From NCBI RefSeq assembly GCF_013283645.1, contig NZ_JABEKV010000001.1, positions 947,418 to 984,476 of the forward strand: a DNA stretch of 37,059 nt, in the 5' to 3' direction. The notes below the pieces were generated by a model. That model was given only the letters and a program-made list of their open reading frames with translations, was not told where the DNA came from and did no database searches. The first letter of the stretch is position 1, and each line of letters opens with the position of its first letter. Shown here in pieces: positions 1 to 8,300 of the stretch. This DNA comes from Sinorhizobium psoraleae. Its GTDB lineage: Bacteria > Pseudomonadota > Alphaproteobacteria > Rhizobiales > Rhizobiaceae. Made by a program: the position numbers and the translations under genes.

Positions 1-552
1 TGTCGGGACTGCATCAGGGGCGACTCGCTCCCGCGATTACCCCATGTGGTTGCCGTCCTCCCCTAACGGCATTGCAATGTGCCAAGCGACACCTGTTCCT
101 TTTTCAAAATTTGATGATGTTCAAGACGCTTTCTATCGGCAGTTCGACGTGACGGCCCGCGACCTGGCGACGAGGATTTTTCCGGGGTTGAGCTTCGACA
201 AGACCTCGCAGTTCCTGAGGGCTTAGAAGACCTGTCATGGGCCAGCGCTGACCAGCTGCGATTTGATCGCAGCCAAGCCCCTTCGGTTCGGGTGAAGGTT
301 TGAACGGCGTGAACGAAATCCTGTTCTCGCACATTTCAATTTGCGGGGTCCGTTTCGTTCAAGTGCAGCAGTTCGTGTTCCAGCTCACGAACGGACCGAT
401 GCTGCAAATTCTGGTGCATCCGCCGTCAGATCCAGCCTGCATAATAACAGCACCGCCGAACTTCGAATCCGTGGGCAAATCGTCATCGGGGTTGCGGTAT
501 TCGGCACCGACCAAGCCAAAATTTCCTTGGATCGGATGCAGTCCGTTACCGG
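1..552. other. Stretch without a recognisable gene
   Basis: Downstream of the first acyltransferase. Short open frames exist on both strands, including one on the minus strand at 359-556 that reads smoothly, but I recognise none of them and none has a convincing ribosome binding site. It may hold the eroded end of another gene. Confidence 0.4.
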
Positions 553-1701
553 TCAATCATCGATCATAGAGAGAGCGCGCACTGCGCCGTTTTCGCACCG
601 TGGGCCGAAGCAAAATCCAGCGTTGCCCATAACACCTGCCGCGGAAATCCCGGCCGAGAAGGAATCTCTGCGAGAGAGGAGGCGATACAACGCCACCGAG
701 ACGGCAACCGCCCCCACGCTGGTGATGGCGCCCATCACCAGCTGCGTGGCGACGCCCAATCGTTCAGGCGAAGCCTTTATCCAGAGTTGAAAGACATAGG
801 GGTGAGAGAGATAGAGGGAATAGGAGGCGTCGCCAAGCAGCACCAGCAAGGAGGAGAGCGGCGTTTTTGCAGCGGGAGCCGTCAACACCGCCGCCACGAG
901 GACTGCCGCAACAATGGCATTCGCCCAGATCGATGTCATGCCCGGCAAAGCCAGCCTGGCCGTAAACGCTGCTATGAACGTCAAGATGAGATAGCGGGCG
1001 GATTTCGCGAACACATCGGTGTATCGCCGGTAGAGGATGCAAAGGACGATGCCGAGGGCAAATTCAAGAATGATCGGATTCGTGTAGAATTCCCACACGA
1101 CGTTGTCGACCTCAAAAAGCCGCCCAGCCGCAACGACGGTGAGAACGAGCACCAGCGGCGCCAAGCTCGAGCGGAATCCGGTTTCGATGCATAACGCATA
1201 AAGCGCATAGAAGAACATTTCGTAGTTGAGCGTCCAGCCCAGGAACAGGATTGGTCGCGTGTCGCCGCTGCTTGCTTCGTAAGGAATGAAGAAAAGGGAT
1301 TTCAAAAGACTCTCGGCGTCGACGACGGTCGAATTGAGCAGCCTCGGCATGAGCAAGGCGATGGCTGCCAAACCGAAGGTCAGGGTCCAGTAAAGCGGTA
1401 CGATCCGCACGATACGGCGCCAGACAAAATGCAAGGGGCCCCGGTCGGGATCAGCGGTATAGGCGATTATGAAGCCGCTGATGACGAAAAAGATATCGAC
1501 CCCACTGGAACCGATGAGGAAGATGTTTCGCTCCATCCCGAACTCGGCCTTATATGTGGCGCCGAGATGGAACAGCACGACACTGAAGGCGGCGACGAAA
1601 CGCAATATCTGCAAGCTGTGAAGCTTAGGCCTGCCACTTTTCCTTTCAACGACCGTTCCGCCAATCTCGGGCCGCATCGTCCTCATTGCCGCCGGTCCCA
1701 T
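553..1701 (-). CDS. Membrane acyltransferase, acyltransferase-3 (OafA/ExoZ-like) family
   Basis: A 382-residue polytopic membrane protein that should transfer an acyl group, usually acetyl, to an exported or lipid-linked glycan at the inner membrane. The family's conserved His lies at residue 45 in the first membrane helix. It is followed by a typical stretch around residues 67-80 (SGVDIFFVISGF) and by the LGWTLNYEMFFYALYAL helix, and about ten hydrophobic segments follow. The length fits the family. Its start overlaps the end of the upstream esterase gene by 19 bases, implying translational coupling; an internal Met at residue 6 is an alternative start. The last 30 residues or so look unlike the family and may be a rearranged tail. 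The exact substrate cannot be read from the sequence. Confidence 0.88.
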   Translation of the reverse strand: MGPAAMRTMRPEIGGTVVERKSGRPKLHSLQILRFVAAFSVVLFHLGATYKAEFGMERNIFLIGSSGVDIFFVISGFIIAYTADPDRGPLHFVWRRIVRIVPLYWTLTFGLAAIALLMPRLLNSTVVDAESLLKSLFFIPYEASSGDTRPILFLGWTLNYEMFFYALYALCIETGFRSSLAPLVLVLTVVAAGRLFEVDNVVWEFYTNPIILEFALGIVLCILYRRYTDVFAKSARYLILTFIAAFTARLALPGMTSIWANAIVAAVLVAAVLTAPAAKTPLSSLLVLLGDASYSLYLSHPYVFQLWIKASPERLGVATQLVMGAITSVGAVAVSVALYRLLSRRDSFSAGISAAGVMGNAGFCFGPRCENGAVRALSMIDD

Positions 1702-2762
1702 TTGAGGTCCGCCTCGATCCTCGCGCTCAGGATAGAAGCCATGTGCTCATGGCTGGCAATGCTGGGATGCCAGTCGCATCCCAGCACCGCTTGGCCGGCG
1801 ATATTCTCGAAACGGATGAAGGCGACCTTTGTGTCCTTGGAGGCCAACCGTGCCTCGACCGCATTTTTCGCCGCCCTTGTCGCGGCTTCGAGATCAGCAC
1901 CCGCCAACATCGGCCCGATGGCAGCATAGATCATCGCATCGGGATCGTTCTCTCGCAGTTCGGCCAGAAACGCGATGTAGCGTTCGACAAAATCGGGGGG
2001 ACGACCGCCATTGGCGAAGTCGTTGGTGCCGAGATGAACGACGATCACGTCGGATCGCGGGAACGGCAGATTGCCCGGATGTGCGGGCGATCCACGCAGA
2101 TAGATCTCGGGCATCGTGTTCTTTGTATCGCCGCCATAGTTGCGGACGAGACCCTTGCCCGAAACCGCCGCAGTGATCGCATCCGCGTCGAACTCGCGGG
2201 CGGCCACGGCACCATAGGTGAGATATTGGTTCTCGGTATCGGCGCTGAATTTGCAAGACGAAGTCTTGCCCTCGATGCCGTATCCGGCTGAGATGGAATC
2301 GCCGATCAGGAATAGCCTTCGCGTCCTCTTGGGAGGGCTGCTGAACACCCCGTCGGTGGTTGCACCAGTGAAGACGGTCGGCCCGAACAGCGCCTCCGTT
2401 CGCCTGATCAGGCGGACAAGATGCTTACCGTGCGTGGCCTCGGCAACCACCCGATATTCGGTCTTCTCTTTGCTGAGGTCCAGCCGCGAAGTTACACCGT
2501 CAACCTCGACGACCATGCTGTTGCGTCCGGTGTCCTGGAAAAACACCTCAAGCGACGTACCGGTGAATTCGATTTCGATCGTGCTGCCAGGCCAAGCGAA
2601 GATGGCCGTCGAGGGCGACGGTTGGACAAATCTGCCGACAAGCCGGAATTGCTCGCCCAGATTTTGCTCGGCGAGAGCGGAAAGAGGAATCAAGTATAGC
2701 AGGAGGAGTGCCGCGACTGTAGCAGCGGCAACAGGCGACTTCCTGCAGCTGGACGTGCACAT
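1683..2762 (-). CDS. Secreted SGNH/GDSL esterase, carbohydrate esterase family 2-like
   Basis: A 359-residue protein with an N-terminal signal peptide (hydrophobic residues about 11-30, cleavage probably after LSALA). Residues about 36-135 form a beta-rich domain like the jelly-roll of CE2 acetyl esterases (IEIEFTGTSLEVFF). Residues about 148-355 form an SGNH hydrolase: block I GDS at 154-156 with catalytic Ser156, block III GTND at 245-248, and block V D330-W-H332. CE2 enzymes remove O-acetyl groups from polysaccharides. Sitting between a methyltransferase and an acyltransferase on the same strand, it probably trims or edits acetylation of a surface glycan in the periplasm or outside the cell. 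The pairing with an acyltransferase is seen; the substrate is inferred. Confidence 0.85.
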   Translation of the reverse strand: MCTSSCRKSPVAAATVAALLLLYLIPLSALAEQNLGEQFRLVGRFVQPSPSTAIFAWPGSTIEIEFTGTSLEVFFQDTGRNSMVVEVDGVTSRLDLSKEKTEYRVVAEATHGKHLVRLIRRTEALFGPTVFTGATTDGVFSSPPKRTRRLFLIGDSISAGYGIEGKTSSCKFSADTENQYLTYGAVAAREFDADAITAAVSGKGLVRNYGGDTKNTMPEIYLRGSPAHPGNLPFPRSDVIVVHLGTNDFANGGRPPDFVERYIAFLAELRENDPDAMIYAAIGPMLAGADLEAATRAAKNAVEARLASKDTKVAFIRFENIAGQAVLGCDWHPSIASHEHMASILSARIEADLKWDRRQ

Positions 2763-2795
2763 GGTCGCTACACTCCAAGAATCCTGTCGGAATGT

Positions 2796-3554
2796 TCAGT
2801 TTCTAAGGGTCAGCAACGCATGCCAGGCGAACCGCTTCACGAAAGGCAGCGTCAGGACGACCGCATCAATCGCCTTTCCGGCCGCATAGGCCAGCTCCCG
2901 CACGCCGGACGGCATCAGGGCGCTTCCGACGGAGCAGAGGCCGAAGTATTCCACCTGGACGTCATCGAAATAGCGATGGGCCAACGCAAGGTCCGACATC
3001 AGCAAAGGGTGTTCATCGACGGTGCGGACGTCGGGTGTTCGCCTTCTGTAGGCATTCAGGAGGGGATTATGTCCCATCGGCTCGTAAAAGCTTGCGACCG
3101 CACCGGGCTTCAAGACGCGCGCGACTTCGGCAAAACAGCGTTCCAGATCCAGATGATGGACGATCCCGCGTCCGTGTACTAGGTCAAACCTATTGTCCTC
3201 AAAGGACATGGCTTCCGCATTCATCGCAACGAATGTGGCGTTCGCGGCTCCAATCTTCCGCGCCCGTTCGGTCGCCTTGCTTACGGCGACATCTGAGACA
3301 TCGATCCCTGCCAGAGACCGGCAGATGTCGGTAAGATGCAGGGAATACAGAGACCACCCACCGTCGGAACAACCGTACTCCAGCACGTCTGCGTCTTTCG
3401 ACAGACGTTTTATCTCCTCGTCCTGACGTTCAGCGCCATGACGGATCGTCTGGTACCATTTGTCCAGATATCGTCTTGGATCCTCCCCATGACTGAACCT
3501 TGTGTTGTGAAATTCTCTTTCGCGATTGATGATATTGTCGCGTTCACCTCGCAT
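2796..3554 (-). CDS. Class I SAM-dependent methyltransferase
   Basis: A 252-residue protein of the Methyltransf_11/25 type. The SAM-binding motif I is at residues 57-66 (VLEYGCSDGG), followed by the acidic strand-2 end GIDVS and the motif IV region FDLVHGRGIVHHL. A C-terminal tail of about 80 residues may shape the acceptor site. It is first in a minus-strand cluster, 33 bases before the secreted esterase gene and probably in one operon with it and the acyltransferase. By context it may methylate a sugar or lipid carrier intermediate; the acceptor is not identifiable from the sequence. Confidence 0.82.
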   Translation of the reverse strand: MRGERDNIINREREFHNTRFSHGEDPRRYLDKWYQTIRHGAERQDEEIKRLSKDADVLEYGCSDGGWSLYSLHLTDICRSLAGIDVSDVAVSKATERARKIGAANATFVAMNAEAMSFEDNRFDLVHGRGIVHHLDLERCFAEVARVLKPGAVASFYEPMGHNPLLNAYRRRTPDVRTVDEHPLLMSDLALAHRYFDDVQVEYFGLCSVGSALMPSGVRELAYAAGKAIDAVVLTLPFVKRFAWHALLTLRN

Positions 3555-4121
3555 GACAAAAATCCTCGTGTCGATCAGTCATTAAACAAAGAGCAATCGT
3601 GTTTGATGTCAGTGGACAACCTCCGCTGGCGCCAGCCTGTCGTTGCCGCTCCTGACAGACACGTCCCTTAGGCCGATCTCTGCGCCGACTTTAGAACGGG
3701 CATAATAATGTTCATTGTCGCATTCTCGTGTGGTTTTGCAGCGTAACGCATCGCTTTCTCAGGACTGAGAAATACGCTGAAACGAGAGGTGCTCTTCCTC
3801 GGTTATTTGTTCTGGTTGCGATGCAAATATAACGCAGAGTTGTACGTGTGGCTAGCACAAAGTACGCTGGGTAGAACAATCAGCGAATTGGGTCGTTGGC
3901 TGCGGCGTCCTTAAACTCGCCGGCCGAGCGGGCGTGCCAGTGACAGATATCGAGATTGGTCGGCCTCTCAAACCGGTCGGGCTGGAGCGCTTAACGGCAG
4001 CATAAGAGGCCCATGATGCTGACTCAGGGGTATCTTCAGAGACGGAAACCGGCCGTTCTATGATTGGAATCGTGGATCGGCTTCAATTTCGGAGCAGTCG
4101 TCGAATGTCGAACCGGATCAT
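3555..4121. other. Intergenic region, no gene seen
   Basis: About 570 bases upstream of the minus-strand methyltransferase gene. It should contain that cluster's promoter, but I could not place a convincing -35/-10 pair. No open frame here resembles a protein. It holds the nested inverted repeat at 3739-3779. I looked for a nod box and did not find one. Confidence 0.45.
3739..3779. repeat. Nested inverted repeat / hairpin
   Basis: The inner arms TTTCTCAG (3755-3762) and CTGAGAAA (3765-3772) are perfect and separated by 2 bases. The outer arms CAGCGTA (3739-3745) and TACGCTG (3773-3779) are also perfect, with a 9-base bulge on the left side only. This gives a possible 15-bp bulged stem. No T-run follows, so it is not a standard terminator. 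It may be an operator or RNA structure upstream of the glycan cluster. Confidence 0.5.
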
Positions 4122-4421
4122 TCAGAGTGTTGCCGCAGTGGGAGACCTGCGTGGTGGTTCACTCGCTTTGGTCAAGATGATTTTCAATGTCCTGATAACG
4201 TCAGCCGCATCGAAGAGAGCCCTGACCTCTTCCGCGGATAGGTCGCGAACGCGCTCCGACGATATCCGGAGATCGATCAGAACGTCCCGTGTACGAACCA
4301 GTCTGCTCGCGCATGTCGCGGAACCGATGTGTGCGTCTTGCCGTGCGTCCATCGCCGCGTCGGTCAAGTCTCGCCGGTCGATCATTGGCTCTTCCTGCTT
4401 GGCGACATGTTCACCTGTCAT
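4122..4421 (-). CDS. Small hypothetical protein downstream of the MucR-like gene
   Basis: A 99-residue frame starting 26 bases after the stop of the mucR-like gene on the same strand. It is mostly hydrophilic and helical in character, with charged residues throughout and no signal peptide or membrane segment. The short motif DLSAEEVRALFDAADVIRTL looks like a real amphipathic helix pair. I do not recognise the family. The opposite strand is also open here (4060-4458), but its translation is rich in Arg and Ser in the way of a shadow frame. Confidence 0.4.
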   Translation of the reverse strand: MTGEHVAKQEEPMIDRRDLTDAAMDARQDAHIGSATCASRLVRTRDVLIDLRISSERVRDLSAEEVRALFDAADVIRTLKIILTKASEPPRRSPTAATL

Positions 4422-4447
4422 GGGTCACTCTCGGGCCCCGGCATCAA

Positions 4448-4918
4448 CTAAAAATTGAGGCCTATCTCCTTGCGAATAGGAGGCGGGGCTTTCGCGGGCG
4501 CTGATGCCGGTTTCTTTCCCAGGCCGGTCGCACGTGCGAGTTCGGAGCGCTGTCGGGCATAATTCGGAGCTGTCATCGGGTAGTCGGCTGGAAGCTTCCA
4601 CTTCTCCCGATATTGCTCCGGCGTGAGACCGTACTTTGCCATCAGGTGCCGCTTCAGAGATTTGAATTTCTTGCCGTCCTCCAGGCAGATGATGAAATCC
4701 TCTGTTACGGATTTCTTGACCGGGACGGCGCGGCGTAGCTCCTCGGCGGCGGGCTCGGCTTTTGCTGTTTGAGAAGTCCCGTCCAGCGACTCGTAGGTTT
4801 GCCGGATAAGGTGGCGCAGATCTCCGGCGGAAACGACATTGCAGCTAACATAGGCGGACACGATGCGGGCGGTGAGCTCAAGTCTCCGCTCCTTTATCTC
4901 CGAACGCGATTCCGTCAA
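4448..4918 (-). CDS. MucR/Ros-family transcriptional regulator with altered zinc finger
   Basis: A 156-residue protein of the Ros/MucR family, DNA-binding regulators that in rhizobia control exopolysaccharide, motility and symbiosis genes. The N-terminal part (about 10-50) is the helical oligomerisation region. The C-terminal DNA-binding part spans about 70-135, with the family signature FKSLKRHL at 85-92 and the EQYREKW...DYPM..PNYA segment at 101-121. Ros itself uses Cys-x2-Cys-x9-His-x4-His to bind zinc. Here the positions are Cys78, Asp81, His91 and Tyr96, so two of the four ligands differ. Zinc-independent Ros-like proteins are known in rhizobia, so it may fold without metal. It may act on the neighbouring glycan genes, which is inference. 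Confidence 0.88.
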   Translation of the reverse strand: MTESRSEIKERRLELTARIVSAYVSCNVVSAGDLRHLIRQTYESLDGTSQTAKAEPAAEELRRAVPVKKSVTEDFIICLEDGKKFKSLKRHLMAKYGLTPEQYREKWKLPADYPMTAPNYARQRSELARATGLGKKPASAPAKAPPPIRKEIGLNF

Positions 4919-5199
4919 TGGTCTTCTCCTTGGCCAGCATCAGTTGAGATCGACGCGCGTAATTTGCAGGTATTTCGGTCGGAAGAAAGGCTGCCAGAGA
5001 GAAAGGCGCTGTCCATCGACAGTTTTTGTTCTTTGTTTCTGACGTTCTGTCCGCATTTAGGTTCCGGGAGCCCTCTCCAGCTCTCTGCCGTGATTGCTTA
5101 CTCGCATGCCTCTCGCGTTCGTCGGCGTGAGGTATATTGCACGATGATGCCGGTGCATCCTTCTCCCGCTCGGCGAACTATGCGTCGATACTTCACGGC

Positions 5200-5449
5200 T
5201 CAACAGTGCGATCGTGGCCTGTAACCGCGCCCGCGCTTCTGGCGCGCCAAGAAAAAGAAGTGACCGATCGCTTGACGCTCATCCTTAAACAGATCAATGC
5301 GCTCTTGGCCGCGTGCCGATGCGGCCCTAGCGACGCACAAGCGAAGCGCCGCCGAAGAGATCCGGTTCAATCGACATCGCATAAACGCGTGCGACGTACT
5401 TGGTCGTGTCGATGCGCTGAACGTATAGGCGGAACCGGTGCTGGGTCAT
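5200..5449 (-). pseudogene. WGR-domain protein, broken
   Basis: Starting from an ATG at 5449 the minus strand reads a WGR-domain protein (LYVQRIDTTKYVARVYAMS, then LFGGASLVRR). The Trp of the WGR signature is replaced by TAG, followed by GRIGTR. A frameshift follows, after which the other frame continues with LFKDERQAIGHFFFLARQKR to the stop at 5200. Together the pieces cover a full-length small WGR protein of about 83 residues. WGR domains bind nucleic acid in PARP and related proteins, and rhizobia carry many small stand-alone copies of unknown role. Two separate lesions make a functional product unlikely. Confidence 0.7.
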
Positions 5450-5496
5450 GGCTCCAAGCTTGGCCGGTCAAGGGTCGGGGCGTCCAAGGACATTTA

Positions 5497-5522
5497 TGAA
5501 TCGATCAGCGCTGATCGATTCA
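5497..5522. repeat. 26-bp perfect palindrome
   Basis: The half-site TGAATCGATCAGC is followed immediately by its exact reverse complement, with no spacer. A shorter inverted repeat, TTCAA-4-TTGAA, overlaps its right end. It lies between the WGR remnant and the CobW-like remnant, outside any gene I can support. The symmetry suggests a dimer binding site or cruciform; with no loop or T-run it is not a terminator. Confidence 0.75.
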
Positions 5523-5760
5523 AGAATTTGAAGCGACGTCGAGCGTCCGCGCCATTCCGACGTCCGCAACGATGCCTTATTCGTAGTGACGCGATTGACC
5601 GCAAAGCAGGATGGCACAGAACGCTCCCAGTCACCGTCCGTCGTGTAGTTTTCCATGTCCATCGACTGCTGGCGGAGGCGCCCGTGACCCTGCAAGTCCG
5701 AGTTTCCGGCCCCTCGCTACGCCGCCCGCCGGTCCCAGGTCGCGAGCGGATCGGGAAGGT

Positions 5761-6057
5761 TGCGCCAGAACCGGCCGGTTCAAATTCGCCAAAGCCGAGA
5801 CGCATCCGCTCTGGCTCAAGGAACTGCACGGCTTTAAGGACCACATCCCTGAAACGGAAGAATAGGGCATTCACTCCTTTGTCTATCGGGCGAAGAAGCC
5901 GTTCGATCCCATGCTTTTCCAGGCTTTCATCGACACGTCGTGGCCGAGTGTCGTGCGCGCCAAAGGGTGCTTTTGGCTGGCAACGCGGCCCCACCACGGC
6001 GGCGAAATCAGCCAGGCGCGCGCGCTGGTGCGAACGGGCAAGATCGGGCTGTGGTAG
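5761..6057 (+). pseudogene. CobW/ZigA-like GTPase, C-terminal fragment with in-frame stop
   Basis: The plus strand reads the C-terminal domain of a CobW-family metal-chaperone GTPase: FKFAKAETHPLWLKEL, then DHIPETEE, a TAG at 5863-5865 where the family has Tyr, then in the same frame HSFVYRAKKPFDP, VVRAKGCFWLATRPHHGGEISQA and a final stop at 6057. The GTPase half with its P-loop is absent, so only about 98 codons remain. Intact members supply zinc or cobalt to client proteins under metal limitation. This copy is dead by truncation and by the internal stop. Confidence 0.72.
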
Positions 6058-6165
6058 TTATTCACCAGAGCTGATCTGGAGCGCAGAACGTAGCGTCACT
6101 TGATCGCCATCTGCTATCGCTTACCTTCCTACTGGCGAATGACCACTTCGGGTCCGATCTTTCCG

Positions 6166-6194
6166 GTTCCCATCCGTTGTGGAAGGATGGGAAC
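6166..6194. repeat. Stem-loop, 10-bp perfect arms
   Basis: GTTCCCATCC (6166-6175) and GGATGGGAAC (6185-6194) form a perfect stem with a 9-base loop. There is no downstream T-run. It lies between two gene remnants and may be a degenerate terminator or part of a lost mobile element. Confidence 0.5.
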
Positions 6195-6266
6195 GGAAGA
6201 CCGCCGCAAACGGTGAAACGGCCGCAATGCGAATTAAATTAAAGCCGATGTTGTGCTCGACGCGGA

Positions 6267-6450
6267 TCATTCCGGCTTTCTGACCATGATTGCAACCCAA
6301 GGTCTCTGGGCACCTGAATCGTAGCCGCCTCCGAGGTAATCTGTGATGGACAGGATCTCCCACCGTCCGGAGAGCTCATACATTCGGACAACTTCATCCG
6401 AGGAAAGATAATTGAAATAACGGCCGTGTTGATCACGCCCTTCCTGTTTG
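6267..6450 (-). pseudogene. Methyltransferase-like C-terminal fragment
   Basis: The last 57 residues or so of a minus-strand frame (GRYFNYLSSDEVVRMYE, then ITDYLGGGYD and PWVAIMVRKPE) resemble the tail of a class I SAM methyltransferase. The upstream part of the same frame is Ser/Arg-rich and unlike any protein, and no SAM-binding motif is present. I read it as a remnant, with low certainty about the family. Confidence 0.3.
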
Positions 6451-7526
6451 GCGCATCGCTGACGCGACCGACATCCAGACCGAAATGGGGTTGTTTGGTC
6501 TCGAGAAGCCGACGAGTGGTGTTGGCCATTGGCCGAGCCGTCGTCACTCCCCTTTGCCGAGGCATGATACCTGCTCAAAACCGGTGAGATTGGCGAGGCA
6601 CTCGCGCTCACGTTGTGTGAGGCTGTGCTACACCGTAGCATCGCGCTCGCAATCATCGGCCTGTGTTCAGATTAAGTGAGACGGGACTCATGCGCGGAAG
6701 TGGAGTGGGTTACGGGACAGTAGCCCGGAGTTCAGCATCCGGGAAGTCGCGGACGGATGGAACCTTCCCGTTCGAGGCCGGCTGCCGGAAGGTGTGGGGG
6801 CCGCGCAACGATACGTGATGCATGGCAGAGCCTTGCCCATAAGACCGCTGAGAGGTCGCGCTTGTTCGAGATTGGCTTCGTTGACGTCCGCCCCGCGCTG
6901 TCGGACAGCAAGGATCAGGGCGTGGCCCAATCAGCTGAATGCGGCTGAACTACTGTCCACGAGAACATGCGGCCGTCCGGCCCTGGGACTTCCTGCTACA
7001 ACTTACCTCAGCAAGACGGCCGCGACCATCAGCTCTGGAGTCGTCCTTCCCATCAAGCACGATTTTAGCAATCCCTGTCTGCTCGCGCACGTTGCGTCTC
7101 GTATCGCGAGCGATCGATAGTTTGCGGCTGTATTAACTCAGAAATGAGACTCATGGACTGCTCTTTGTGTGTCTGAGCCGGGTACCGGCGCTTTATGCCG
7201 GATCCTGTTCTGCGAGCGCTTCACAAGGTCAAGGGTGCGGCTCCGCACTTTTTCGTCGGTGATCGCGGAGAAGGCGCGATAAACGCAAGACCTTCATCGC
7301 TTGACGCAAACTCCATGATTTCTGGTTGCAGCGCCTATACGACGCCGAGCGTGCTGTTGCGGTGCATAACCTTCAGGAAAGCGGCTGCAGGTGACGACGA
7401 CGCCGAAGTGATCGAGGAGCGCCGCAGCGCTAGCGCTGGGAGTTTGCGCAAGCTAAAATTGACGGCGAAGCGTTCACGGCCGGGTCGACCGGCCATGGAC
7501 GCTTTTGAGGGGCACCCGAACCTAGT
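6451..7526. other. About 1.1 kb without a supported gene
   Basis: Several short frames are open on both strands, but none has a recognisable domain or a good start. Around 7200-7400 the plus strand reads pieces in successive frames (ILFCERFTRSRVRLRTF, then KLHDFWLQRLYDAERAVAV) that look protein-like and may be an eroded gene of unknown family. Confidence 0.4.
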
Positions 7527-7820
7527 TTAGTAGCCCGCTTCTTTCTGGTGCCGGAAGGCCAGAACATATACCGCGTCGTCGGCCGGCTCGTGACGGTACA
7601 GGGCCACATAGCCGGAGTCCCCGAAAGCGATCACCAGCTCGCGCAGCTCAGGCGTTTCGGGGAACGGACGGCCAATGTCGGGCGCCGTCTCCAGAAGCAG
7701 GAACTGCCGCTCGATGGCCTGGCCGGCCCGTCTGGCGGCTTCGGGGGCCTTAGTGGCCAGGAAGCGCCGGCATCGCTCCAAGCCTTCCGCGGCGCCTTCG
7801 GTGACGATTACTTGTGGCAC
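7527..7820 (-). CDS. ParE/RelE-superfamily toxin
   Basis: A 97-residue protein of the ParE/RelE toxin fold. The N-terminal helices (AAEGLERCRRFLATKAPEAA) are followed by the typical PDIGRPFPETPELRELVIAFG loop and strands, then GYVALYRHEP and VYVLAFRHQKEAGY at the C-terminus. RelE members cut mRNA on the ribosome and ParE members poison DNA gyrase; the sequence alone does not settle which applies here. It follows the antitoxin gene with a 13-base overlap, the usual arrangement for coupled translation. Such pairs stabilise plasmids and islands. Confidence 0.88.
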   Translation of the reverse strand: MPQVIVTEGAAEGLERCRRFLATKAPEAARRAGQAIERQFLLLETAPDIGRPFPETPELRELVIAFGDSGYVALYRHEPADDAVYVLAFRHQKEAGY

Positions 7821-8080
7821 TCTGGCACCGGCTTTTCGTCATCGGTGCCCCAGGTAGTCAACCAAGTGCGGACTTCTTCGCCGGTCAGGTGGCGACCGGT
7901 TTCCTTGTACGCGGCCCAGGACGCCAAGGCCTCCTGCTTGAAGCTCTCGCGTGCTTCCTCGCGCTCAACGTACTGCTGGATCGCTTCGAGCATGATCCAG
8001 TGAGGCGAGCGGCGGCGCTGGCTGGCGAGCTGCTGGACGCGACTTTTCAGTGTGTCGTCGATCTTGAGAGACGTTGCCAT
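7808..8080 (-). CDS. Ribbon-helix-helix antitoxin (CopG/ParD-like)
   Basis: A 90-residue antitoxin. The N-terminal ribbon-helix-helix reads TSLKIDDTLKSRVQQLASQR and continues with SPHWIMLEAIQQYVEREEAR. It should form the DNA-binding dimer, while the acidic C-terminal half should wrap the toxin. I chose the ATG at 8080 rather than the longer frame reaching 8248, because homology to the fold begins exactly there and because the likely operator would otherwise lie inside the gene. It should repress its own operon through the inverted repeat just upstream. Confidence 0.87.
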   Translation of the reverse strand: MATSLKIDDTLKSRVQQLASQRRRSPHWIMLEAIQQYVEREEARESFKQEALASWAAYKETGRHLTGEEVRTWLTTWGTDDEKPVPECHK

Positions 8081-8090
8081 AGCCGGCACC

Positions 8091-8117
8091 TTATCACGTA
8101 GTAATACCCAGTGATAA
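8091..8117 (-). promoter_or_regulatory. Probable operator of the toxin-antitoxin operon
   Basis: TTATCAC (8091-8097) and GTGATAA (8111-8117) form a perfect 7-bp inverted repeat with a 13-base spacer. It ends 10 bases upstream of the antitoxin start. Position and symmetry fit the autoregulatory site of a ribbon-helix-helix antitoxin; the binding itself is inferred. Confidence 0.6.
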
Positions 8118-8300
8118 GATACCTCTTCTCTGCTCCAGAGTCCATCCCGAGCGCGTGCGTGGGCCGAAGCCAAAGCGGCGCGCATTCTTATTTGCGTGAC
8201 CTGAAGATCCCCTAAACAAGGCCGGCCGCGGCGGAAGGCCGGAAGCATGTCACTGGCGGCGTGACGGCAACAAGAAGAGCAGAGCCGTTTGGTCGGGCCC

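Noticed and set aside
3555..4121. Nod box or other flavonoid-type promoter before the glycan cluster
   Set aside because: No stretch resembles the conserved nod box pattern.
4060..4458. Plus-strand frame opposite the small gene after mucR
   Set aside because: Arg- and Ser-rich shadow composition, no ribosome binding site, and it runs into the mucR coding strand.
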